Below are positions 27,444 to 34,424 of a stretch of 64,000 bases of DNA, piece after piece. Position 1 is the first letter of the stretch, and each line of letters begins with the position of its first letter. The stretch spans positions 6,019,900 through 6,083,899 of the forward strand of contig OX243822.1 in the NCBI GenBank assembly GCA_945859605.1, read 5' to 3'. This DNA comes from Lumbricus rubellus (Eukaryota; Annelida; Clitellata; Crassiclitellata; Lumbricidae). The translations under genes and the position numbers were made by a program. The notes below the pieces were generated by a model, which saw only the letters and a list, made by a program, of their open reading frames with translations, had not been told where the DNA came from and made no database searches.

Positions 27444-28352
27444 TTACAATGTCATCATTATATTTTTGTAAGCATCATTACTCAGCACTTCCTGCCTCAA
27501 TAACGCGTCGCACATCGCCACGATCTCGTTTCTCACGCCGGTATTGCCTGCTTTGAAGCTTTGAAATCGTAGTTCTAGCTGTTTCGCTAACACGTTTGGA
27601 TCTTCGGAAATAACGATTACACCGCCCACGCCTTTGCCCGCTGTCGGTGTATTGCGGGCCCTCTTTTCCCATATCGGTTTGATAATTTCCCGATATTTGG
27701 CGCTCACAGATGCTTTCGGTTTGTTAGGATTTTTTGGCTGTCTGATCGCATTCGACGCGAGTAGAATCTCGGCGTAATCGTCTCTATCATTATTATCGTA
27801 TATCGACGTGTTCGGCTGTTTCATCGTCAGCAACTCCCAAAGCCCCGGTGTTCCGCGATACGTCTTATTTCCAACCGTCACATCGTCTCCTTGAATAAAA
27901 ATCGGAGTGTCGCCGATGTAGAATTGTCCATTTTTTGATCGTATTCCGAACGTCGTGTCTACGAATTTTCTATCGGAGGCGTATTGATGAAGGTACTTGG
28001 TGGCTACATCACCTAATTCTAAAGTTCTAATATCCTCAGTCGGATCGTCACTATACGCTTCTATCGAGGGATACTGAGGAAATTGAATCTTCAACGAAGC
28101 GGGAAGCGTTTGTAGCGCGTTTGATGTGACTATCGAGTTTTCTTTGATGGCGGATAGTAAGACATTTTGCTCTTTGGAAATTGCGGATTGCGACTCGACG
28201 ATGGGCTTGTACAGCTTAGTTAGTTCTTGTTGCAGCCCCGAATCCCCCAATCTCTCCGATAAAAAGTTCTGTTGAATATTCTTCTTGGACTTCAGAAACT
28301 CTCCGACTATGAAATTTCTTTTCGCCGGGTCATCTATCTTTAGAAACGACAT
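27444..28352 (-). CDS. Conserved Polinton protein of unknown function (302 aa)
   Basis: I place the start at 28,352 (AAAAATG), four codons inside the longest frame, because that context matches the neighbours. The N-terminal half is helical (DDPAKRNFIVGEFLKSKKNI, QQNFLSERLGDSGLQQEL). A middle beta-rich part reads TTFGIRSKNGQFYIG and TYRGTPGLWELL, and the end is a Lys-rich helix. Proteins with this signature recur in animal Polintons and adintovirus-like elements; their function is not established to my knowledge. Its position in the capsid gene run suggests a structural or assembly role. Confidence 0.7.
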   Translation of the reverse strand: MSFLKIDDPAKRNFIVGEFLKSKKNIQQNFLSERLGDSGLQQELTKLYKPIVESQSAISKEQNVLLSAIKENSIVTSNALQTLPASLKIQFPQYPSIEAYSDDPTEDIRTLELGDVATKYLHQYASDRKFVDTTFGIRSKNGQFYIGDTPIFIQGDDVTVGNKTYRGTPGLWELLTMKQPNTSIYDNNDRDDYAEILLASNAIRQPKNPNKPKASVSAKYREIIKPIWEKRARNTPTAGKGVGGVIVISEDPNVLAKQLELRFQSFKAGNTGVRNEIVAMCDALLRQEVLSNDAYKNIMMTL

Positions 28353-28380
28353 TTTTAATAACAAATTTAATGTTTCTCCA

Positions 28381-28452
28381 CATGTTTTTCAACGTGTTTC
28401 TAGACGTGTTTTTCAACGTGTTTCTAGACGTGTTTTTCTACATGTTTTTCGA
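28381..28452. repeat. 24-bp tandem repeat upstream of the 302-aa gene
   Basis: Three 24-bp units of the type CGTGTTTTTCAACGTGTTTC TAGA (28,381-28,404, 28,405-28,428, 28,429-28,452), each itself a doubled 12-mer around ACGTG/CATG. It fills the only intergenic gap of notable size (about 170 bp) in the minus-strand gene run, just 5' of the gene starting at 28,352. It may be a promoter or enhancer with repeated CACGT-type sites. Confidence 0.6.
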
Positions 28453-28522
28453 CATGTGTAAAAACACAAGTTAGACGTATTTTCAGACATAGCGACATAG
28501 GTCTACATAGGTCTACAAAACT

Positions 28523-29221
28523 CTACATGACTTCATACATGTTCACGTTAGTCGTCTTTCTACTAGATTCGGTATTTTTCTCAAACATGCTTTGAAAGGA
28601 CTGCCTGACTTCCTCTCTTCCCCGATCGATGAGTGATTGTTTCGTTTCCTCATCCATCGCGGCTGCCGCAACTTTCGACTTACTTTTGATTTCTTCTTTC
28701 ATGCCATTGAATTTTTCAATCTCGCCTAGAATCAGAGAATATTCCTCGTCTGAAATGTGATCATCCACGAGTGCTTTTGAAATATGGTCGCTGATCGTGT
28801 TGAGCTTCGAGTCAGCTAGCGTTTTGATCTTTTCATGCTTCTCCGCCTTCAGTGCGAGCTTTTTACAGATTCGGCCGCCAATTATACTCAATAGCCCCGC
28901 ACCTAGCGCCGTCCCTTCCATAGCAATAGCGATGGGGGTCGCAATTATGGTGGCCAATACACCGATTCCCGAAATTCCGAGCCCCATCGTCACCGCTATG
29001 AGGACGTTGTCTACTACGCCGATTACGCTCACACTTCTATGGTACTTTTTACTCAACGTTGCTCTTTTGTCTCGTTCTTGCTCGATCTCCTTTTTGATTT
29101 CGCTAATCTTCTGAAGTCGATACGTTTGTGCAGACCCTGCGGCTATTTGTATTTCACCTTCTGGCGCAGAGGGCGTTATATTTGTTAGGTTTGGATAGAG
29201 TTTAATGCCTTCGTATTCCAT
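28523..29221 (-). CDS. Conserved Polinton membrane protein
   Basis: 232 residues. A short proline-containing head (YPNLTNITPSAPEG) is followed by a charged coiled-coil-like helix (YRLQKISEIKKEIEQERDKR). Then come hydrophobic helices at about 65-110 (VLIAVTMGLGISGIGVLATI, PIAIAMEGTALGAGLLSIIG) and a long charged C-terminal helical part (KLNTISDHISKAL, DDHISDEEYSLIL). The signature is recurrent in animal Polintons. Function unknown; insertion in an internal or host membrane is plausible. Confidence 0.7.
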   Translation of the reverse strand: MEYEGIKLYPNLTNITPSAPEGEIQIAAGSAQTYRLQKISEIKKEIEQERDKRATLSKKYHRSVSVIGVVDNVLIAVTMGLGISGIGVLATIIATPIAIAMEGTALGAGLLSIIGGRICKKLALKAEKHEKIKTLADSKLNTISDHISKALVDDHISDEEYSLILGEIEKFNGMKEEIKSKSKVAAAAMDEETKQSLIDRGREEVRQSFQSMFEKNTESSRKTTNVNMYEVM

Positions 29222-29250
29222 TCTTTAATTTATTAGCAATATATATTTTT

Positions 29251-29649
29251 TTACCGCAGATAATTTACACAGCATAGCGAATCTCCTTCGTTTATCGTTA
29301 CTGCTGAATCGGAGTTGTTTTGAATGGAAACTATGATATCATCAATCACATCTTCTGAAATCACTCCGTCTAGTAGGCTGCATCGTCGTTCTTTGATACT
29401 CTGTCTGAGGGAAACGAGACAAAGTCCTGCCGACATTTCTACACCGAGTCCAAGCCTTAGCGTATTTGCCGCCTTTGGTTGTATCGTGATATCATTTTGC
29501 GCAAAAATCTCCCATCGCAGACCGCCTAGCTGTCTTACTGGGACGCGAGTAGCACCGCTCGTAATCTTCCAAAAGACTGAAACGGGCTGCGTTCTAACCT
29601 CTACCGGTCTAGTTGGTTTAGTTCCAAATTTGTGTATTGGTCTCGACAT
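29251..29649 (-). CDS. dUTPase-like protein, probably non-catalytic
   Basis: 132 residues. From about residue 45 the order of motifs follows trimeric dUTPases: GGLRWEIFAQNDITI (motif 1 region), a LGLGVEMSAGLCLVSLRQS stretch (motif 2 region), GVISEDVIDDIIVSIQN (motif 3 region) and INEGDSLCCVNYL (end of the core, compare GD-R-xAQ). The nucleotide-binding and catalytic residues of true dUTPases (the Asp and Tyr of GVIDxDY, the Arg of motif 2) are not conserved in place. A structural protein with this fold is therefore more likely than an enzyme. Fold assignment is by eye. Confidence 0.5.
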   Translation of the reverse strand: MSRPIHKFGTKPTRPVEVRTQPVSVFWKITSGATRVPVRQLGGLRWEIFAQNDITIQPKAANTLRLGLGVEMSAGLCLVSLRQSIKERRCSLLDGVISEDVIDDIIVSIQNNSDSAVTINEGDSLCCVNYLR

Positions 29650-29665
29650 TTTATAATAGAATAGT

Positions 29666-30265
29666 TTATAATATCATGCCAAGAATCGGAATGTTTCGAA
29701 ACGGAGAGTTGGGGCCGAGCAAAAGTCCTTCGCCAACACTCGCATAGCCCGACCCTGTTTTCATGTACAACCCGGATGCCGTTATTGAGCTACCTTTTTG
29801 CCACGGGGACATGTACAAACCAGATCCGGCCGCTCTTATTTTGCACGCTATGTCGCCTTTCTTGACATACATTACACCCGAACCGCTGATTTTATCGACA
29901 AGTTTCGATCCAGCCGCAGCACCTAACCCACCTAATGCGCCCTGCGCTAAACTAGGCAGTACGCTACCAAGAAGGAACCGTCCCGCTGTCGCTAGAAACG
30001 GAAGTATAGCACCTATGAATCCGCCTTCGACTTTCTTGTTGTTCTCCAATTGCGTTTTACTCATTTTAATAATCATGCCAGTTCCTTTTTGGTAGGCTGC
30101 TGCCATTTTATTGATTTGCGCCTGGGTGAGCGCCAAAACGTGTTCGCCATTCAAATCATCATGCGATAGTTTGATACTCACGCCGCTCCCCGCTTGAAGT
30201 GATCTTTTAATTTTGTCTTGTTGCGCTTCTGAAATATTAACTTTTACGCCCATGTAACGATTCAT
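29666..30265 (-). CDS. Gly-rich hydrophobic virion-type protein
   Basis: 199 residues. The N-terminal half contains two similar beta/alpha units (VNISEAQQDKIKRSL...SIKLSHDDLNG and LALTQAQINKMAAAY...IIKMSKTQLEN). GG-FIGAILPFLATAGRFLLG and a Gly/Ala helix (GALGGLGAAAGSKLV) form a hydrophobic centre at about 81-125. The tail has repeats of the GSGLYM and SGLYMK type. Related proteins occupy the same slot in other animal Polintons. A minor capsid or membrane-interacting role is inferred. Confidence 0.6.
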   Translation of the reverse strand: MNRYMGVKVNISEAQQDKIKRSLQAGSGVSIKLSHDDLNGEHVLALTQAQINKMAAAYQKGTGMIIKMSKTQLENNKKVEGGFIGAILPFLATAGRFLLGSVLPSLAQGALGGLGAAAGSKLVDKISGSGVMYVKKGDIACKIRAAGSGLYMSPWQKGSSITASGLYMKTGSGYASVGEGLLLGPNSPFRNIPILGMIL

Positions 30266-30289
30266 TTTACTAATAAATTACAAAAACTT

Positions 30290-31084
30290 TCAAACTTCTC
30301 TGATGTGAAATCGAATCGCCAATTCTTCGCCTCGAAGATTTAGTAGGTTCCCGTGTTGGTCTGTGAGCCTCGTTTCCATCGTTGAAATTGTAGATAGCAA
30401 AATCGGGAGATATATCAAATTATGTGGCACTTCGATAATCTTGTAACCCGGGCCTACGTTTGGGAAAAAAGAATATATCACGTTTTCCGATGTTCCGTTA
30501 GTGTACGAAGACCCGATAATGTCGCTGGTCACTCTTAGGCTGCTCACACTCATTATATTTACCAAGTCCTCCGATTCGTTGTATCCTTCATCATAGGCCC
30601 ATCTGTGAAAACCTAGAACCCTTCCGATCGAATTCTTTGGCGTAAAGTCAACCTGATAACGTGCTGCTATATTTACCACAGACCTTAGCGTATTGGTGTT
30701 TGGTGCTATTGAGATACAGTATTCTCCATTTACTCCATCGTAATGTCCATTCCCCTTCATGACCCTCTGTATATATTCGTTGATATCCGTTATTTCATAG
30801 CTACCCTCTGGAACTTGAATGTTTACCCAATCCTCACCGGAATTCGTCGAATACCTGAAGCCGTTGTTTGTCGCGTCGATATTCGGAAAAGAATAGTACG
30901 TCTCGAGAGCAACTAAGGCCATTTCATATTTCTTATTCTTCTCCAGTTCAAGTAGCGGATTAAACTTAGTTCTGATTCGCGTGCTCTTTTCGCTGAGAAA
31001 AATGGAAAATGATGTTTTTGGTTCCGTGTTGCAGGCCGTCTTTTCCGTGTTTTCCGATATCTGTTTGAGAAGCGATGATTCCAT
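30290..31084 (-). CDS. mCP: Minor capsid (penton-type) protein, PX
   Basis: I place the start at 31,084 (TAAAAATGG), 22 codons inside the longest frame; the longer version would overlap the ATPase gene by 46 nt. 264 residues. Conserved-looking parts include KYEMALVALETYYSFPNI (about 70-87), a VPEGSYEITDINEYIQ segment (about 113-128) and SIGRVLGFHRW. This matches the single-jelly-roll minor capsid protein of animal Polintons, which forms the pentameric vertices. It lies directly downstream of the packaging ATPase, as in related elements. Confidence 0.75.
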   Translation of the reverse strand: MESSLLKQISENTEKTACNTEPKTSFSIFLSEKSTRIRTKFNPLLELEKNKKYEMALVALETYYSFPNIDATNNGFRYSTNSGEDWVNIQVPEGSYEITDINEYIQRVMKGNGHYDGVNGEYCISIAPNTNTLRSVVNIAARYQVDFTPKNSIGRVLGFHRWAYDEGYNESEDLVNIMSVSSLRVTSDIIGSSYTNGTSENVIYSFFPNVGPGYKIIEVPHNLIYLPILLSTISTMETRLTDQHGNLLNLRGEELAIRFHIREV

Positions 31085-31104
31085 TTTTACTATACAATAC
31101 AATT

Positions 31105-31893
31105 TTACAATGCCGGATCCTCGATTATATAAAATTCGTCGAGTCCGCATCGGTATTTGCCATTGTACTTGTCGCTAGTCAGGTCTAAAACCACGAAACC
31201 ATGCGGCCGTTCCCATACTGTTTTGCATAGTTTTCGAAACTCATCTTTCGACATGTCTGTACTCACGTGATCGTTGTAAATATGATTACAATTTTTCAGG
31301 TCTTGTTTGAACAGGCAAATAAAGTTCGCATTTTCTCTGATTGTTTGGCGGGGTAATTTGAAATAATTCTGGGCGAGGTAAAAACAATCTACATTACTAT
31401 GCCTCCCCCGATTATAATACGTTTCACTTTTGTTTTGTTTTTCCAATTGAAGATCATCGAATATCATCAGGTTCTTCTTTTCGGCGCTCAAATCTCTCGG
31501 GTCTGGTACATCTTCGGCGCTCTCAAAGAACTTGGCAATTATATCAGATTTAGCTTCTGAGTTTTTTGCTAGTTCTTCCATTACAAGGTCTGGCGACGCA
31601 TTTAGTCCCACGATTTCATCTCGGTGCTCGAACAGCCAAACGATCGCTTCTTTCGGTAATTTTTCTTCGTATGCTTTTTTAATAATGCGATATTCCGGCT
31701 GAAACAGAGAAGTACCGAATACCTGCAAGTTATTATAATCCAACCAGTCTGGCCTGAGTAAAAGATTGAGAAGAAGCGTTGTTTTTCCACACGCCGATTT
31801 CCCAACTATCAAACCACGTATGCTTTTGGGTAGCAGCGGATTATTGAATCTTTTCGAGAGCGCTGTGCCCCAACTCAGATCATTAATCTCCAT
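31105..31893 (-). CDS. ATP: A32/FtsK-like genome-packaging ATPase
   Basis: 262 residues. Walker A GKSACGKTT (31-39) and Walker B LMIFDDL (142-148, Asp146-Asp147) are intact. They are followed by the sensor-type segment YNRGRHSNVDCFYLAQNYFK characteristic of the A32-like packaging ATPases of adeno-like and Polinton elements. The enzyme is predicted to pump element DNA into capsids. First gene of the minus-strand run; it is divergent from the PLA2-like gene with a 29-bp gap, so a bidirectional promoter must sit within 31,894-31,922 or overlap the coding ends. Confidence 0.92.
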   Translation of the reverse strand: MEINDLSWGTALSKRFNNPLLPKSIRGLIVGKSACGKTTLLLNLLLRPDWLDYNNLQVFGTSLFQPEYRIIKKAYEEKLPKEAIVWLFEHRDEIVGLNASPDLVMEELAKNSEAKSDIIAKFFESAEDVPDPRDLSAEKKNLMIFDDLQLEKQNKSETYYNRGRHSNVDCFYLAQNYFKLPRQTIRENANFICLFKQDLKNCNHIYNDHVSTDMSKDEFRKLCKTVWERPHGFVVLDLTSDKYNGKYRCGLDEFYIIEDPAL

Positions 31894-31922
31894 TTTTAAA
31901 ATATATATTATTAAAAAACGAA

Positions 31923-32447
31923 ATGTATTGCGTAAAATGTAAAAAACAGACCCAGACGACAGATGTGCAGAACGCCGTGGCTAATAATGGGAGATCGATG
32001 CTCAGAGGTGTTTGCGTCGTATGCGGGAAAACAAAAACTCAATTCGTGAAGGCGTCTGCTGTTGCGCAAGGTGGGGATCTAGTTAGTTCACTGAACGCTG
32101 CCACTAGCAACATTAAATTACCTTGGGCCAAGTTTGCCGGCGAGGCACATTTGCCAGGCCATCAGTTTACTGGACCCGGTACTAGACTAGATTTGCGTCT
32201 GAATCCCAACGAAACCCCCAAAGATTGGAGCAAACCTATAAACAGGGTAGATAGCGCGGCATATATTCACGACCTAGCGTACAATCACCACACTGATACG
32301 GCTTCTAGGAATGTCGCTGATAGAGCAATGATAAACCAGCTGAATAATATTCCAAATCCAAGCGTGCGGGAACGAATAGAGAGGGCGATAGTAAAACCTA
32401 TTTTATCCGCTAAAACGAGTCTCGGGCTAGGTTTAAAAAAAGCCTAG
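31923..32447 (+). CDS. Zinc-ribbon protein with PLA2-like domain
   Basis: 174 residues. The N-terminus MYCVKCKKQ...CVVCGKTK is a CxxC/CxxC zinc ribbon. From about 75 there is a phospholipase-A2-like domain of the parvovirus VP1 type: calcium-loop FTGPGT and the catalytic His-Asp pair in AAYIHDLAYNHH. In parvoviruses such a domain acts during membrane escape; a similar virion role is inferred here. The frame ends 33 nt after the integrase frame opens. Confidence 0.8.
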   Translation: MYCVKCKKQTQTTDVQNAVANNGRSMLRGVCVVCGKTKTQFVKASAVAQGGDLVSSLNAATSNIKLPWAKFAGEAHLPGHQFTGPGTRLDLRLNPNETPKDWSKPINRVDSAAYIHDLAYNHHTDTASRNVADRAMINQLNNIPNPSVRERIERAIVKPILSAKTSLGLGLKKA

Positions 32448-33376
32448 AATTACAGCAGGACCTGAAATGGACTAATCAATTAGCGAATGAATTACACAAA
32501 CCAGTAGTGAGAAATTTTAGGACGAGACGGGTCCGTGTTGGGGGGATTGACCAGATTTGGGCGGCTGATCTAATCGACATGCAGGCCTTCGCCAGAGATA
32601 ATGATGGCGTGAAATTTCTATTGACCGTCATAGATGTATTTTCGAAGTACGGATGGATCGTTCCATTACACGACAAGAGTGGGAAGTCTACAGCCGATGG
32701 GTTCGTGAAGATACTCGGGGGTGGTCGACAGCCAGTCAAAGTTTGGTGCGACAAAGGAAAAGAATTTTATAATAAAAATGTGAAGAATTTAGTCGAGCTG
32801 TATTCTACCGAGAACGAGGGAAAATCTTGTATCGTAGAAAGATGGAATAGGAGTATGAAAGACAAAATGTTCAAGTACTTCACAGCCAATTCAACTAGAA
32901 GATATATCGATGTATTAGATGAAATGGTTAGTAATTACAATGAAACGAGACATTCTTCGATCAAAATGACTCCCACGAAAGCTAGTTTGAAGGCGAATGA
33001 AAAGACCGTATTTATGAATTTATACGGCGACGAGATTTCAGAGTCTATTACACCAAAGTTTTCAGTCGGCGATCGAGTCAGAATAACTAGGAAGAAGAAC
33101 ATTTTTGAAAAGGGTTATACGACTAGATGGGTGGAGGAGGTCTTTGTAGTATCTCAGGTTCAATACACAGATCCGCCAACTTACAAGATAACTGATTCTG
33201 CGGGTGAGGAAATACAAGGCTCTTTTTACGAGCAGGAGCTACAGAAAACAACTCAAGAAATATTTAGAATCGAAAAAGTGATTAGGAAACGCGGGAAGAA
33301 ATGTCTCGTGAAGTGGTTAGGCTACCCGGACTCGTTCAACTCGTGGATCGAAAATGAAGACTTGGTAACATTGTGA
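32414..33376 (+). CDS. INT: Retroviral-type integrase with chromodomain, no ATG and shortened core
   Basis: The open frame runs from 32,414, after a stop at 32,411. It contains no ATG until 32,579, which already lies past the first catalytic Asp (WAADLID). The N-terminal zinc-binding region usual for these integrases is not found upstream in this frame. Second Asp is in VWCDKGKEF and the Glu in IVERWNR. They are separated by 28 residues, not the 35 typical of D,D-35-E integrases, with the shortening around KNLVELYS. The C-terminal half carries an SH3-like region and a chromodomain (IEKVIRKRGKKCLVKWLGYP...SWIENEDL). In an intact element this enzyme inserts the DNA and makes the 6-bp duplication. 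This copy looks inactive unless expressed by splicing or frameshifting from the overlapping PLA2-like gene. Confidence 0.88.
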   Translation, partial: NESRARFKKSLELQQDLKWTNQLANELHKPVVRNFRTRRVRVGGIDQIWAADLIDMQAFARDNDGVKFLLTVIDVFSKYGWIVPLHDKSGKSTADGFVKILGGGRQPVKVWCDKGKEFYNKNVKNLVELYSTENEGKSCIVERWNRSMKDKMFKYFTANSTRRYIDVLDEMVSNYNETRHSSIKMTPTKASLKANEKTVFMNLYGDEISESITPKFSVGDRVRITRKKNIFEKGYTTRWVEEVFVVSQVQYTDPPTYKITDSAGEEIQGSFYEQELQKTTQEIFRIEKVIRKRGKKCLVKWLGYPDSFNSWIENEDLVTL

Positions 33377-33936
33377 AACGATTTTGACAAAATACGCCAG
33401 ACGCCAACATTCCCTTCTACTTGCGATAATTATCGAAACTGGTAAATCCCACCATTATTGCGTTCTATCACTTGACTGTGAGTGGCTATGGCTAAGGCAG
33501 GAGGGCGGTCCTATGACGTCAGACTATAACTAGATACAGTGTGACCGAGGGACCCGTCACACTTTTCGATAAAACGTGACCGGGTCGTTTTTGAAATCTA
33601 TTCGACTGAGGTGTGACACGAAACATTTTCTACTGAATGCCGATCTGCGAAATTTTGTACAGAGCTTGACCGTCTTTCTCATACCAACGGCAACGACGAT
33701 GATGATGTTGATGATGATGGCGGTGGTGGTGGTGGTGATGATGACGGCGATGATGAAGAAGAGATGACGACGACAAATCGGGTTGATGATGATGGTGATG
33801 ATGATGATGTTTGTGAGACGATTATGAAAATAGCCTATGTCGTGTTTGATATCGATAACGAAAGTGAATGAAAAGACTGTGAGCCTCATAGCGCTTCGTC
33901 AATACTGCGGGAAATTTCCGTCGCGAGAAGTCGAAT
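33377..33936. other. Non-coding interval between integrase and right TIR
   Basis: 560 bp without a credible gene. It holds a consensus cAMP-response-like octamer TGACGTCA (33,514-33,521), a small hairpin with GTGTGAC and GTCACAC arms (about 33,539-33,562), and an impure GAT/GGT microsatellite (33,690-33,812). Any regulatory role is conjecture. Confidence 0.5.
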
Positions 33937-34418
33937 CAAAGACGATTATAAACCAACGGTGTAAAATCGTTTGCGATATTGTAATCCCGTGCAACTCATG
34001 CCCTTACATCACACAGGCATGAGTTGCCATTGCATTGACAATTAACGACGATGATCTCGTTGTCGATCAAACTAACATCACACGGGGGTGAGTTGCCATT
34101 GCGCCGACGACGAACGACGATGGTCTCGCGTGGACCTTGTTGTCGATCCGGCCGTGGATACTTGCATGGGCATTCATCGTCGTGGCATTCGCGGTTGTGG
34201 GAGTCAATTACAACAATCAACTCCGATCTCCGCAGTCTTGTATTACATCCAACCAAGCCGAGCTGCCTGGCGATTTTTTGTAATTCAGTTTTAGTTTTAT
34301 TCGGGTAAACCATTTTTATTGGAATATCTTGTCTTTATACCGAGCTGGATATTCCATGAATTTGAAAAAGTAAGGCTGTACTGGTCGAATGAGTCAAAGT
34401 GCTACATCCTGTTCTACT
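33937..34418 (-). repeat. Polinton right terminal inverted repeat
   Basis: 482 bp, inverted relative to 18,265-18,746, ending in GTTCTACT just before the TCTCAA duplication. Its last 30 bp read outward as an in-frame ATG-initiated start (34,389) of the downstream host-gene ORF. Confidence 0.95.
33996..34313 (-). CDS. TIR-embedded SAP-like/Cys-rich protein, right copy
   Basis: 105 codons, same protein as at 18,370-18,687 with about ten substitutions (for example CHDDECPC versus CYDECPC and a changed stretch near residue 62). Both copies are open and have the same length. It would be transcribed toward the integrase, convergent with it. Confidence 0.6.
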   Translation of the reverse strand: MVYPNKTKTELQKIARQLGLVGCNTRLRRSELIVVIDSHNRECHDDECPCKYPRPDRQQGPRETIVVRRRRNGNSPPCDVSLIDNEIIVVNCQCNGNSCLCDVRA

Positions 34419-34424
34419 TCTCAA
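34419..34424. repeat. Polinton target-site duplication, right (TCTCAA)
   Basis: Second copy of the 6-bp duplication (first at 18,259-18,264). Confidence 0.97.

Larger units (their letters stand above)
18265..34418. mobile_element. Polinton/Maverick element, 16,154 bp
   Basis: Bounded by 482-bp terminal inverted repeats that begin AGTAGAACAGG (the 5'-AG start is typical of the class) and by a 6-bp TCTCAA duplication. Genes in order: DNA polymerase B, HNH nuclease, cysteine protease and two fibre-like genes (plus strand); major capsid, pVI-like, conserved 302-aa protein, membrane protein, dUTPase-like, Gly-rich protein, minor capsid and packaging ATPase (minus strand); PLA2-like protein and integrase (plus strand). 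Intergenic gaps are mostly 10-35 bp, and most ORFs start in an A-rich context (AAAATG). Two defects are visible: a frame break in the polymerase and a damaged integrase. The element splits an ankyrin/cGAS-like gene. Confidence 0.97.

Noticed and set aside
31085..31150. Upstream start of the minor capsid ORF at 31,150
   Set aside because: It would overlap the ATPase gene, while the ATG at 31,084 has the A-rich start context shared by the other genes of the element.
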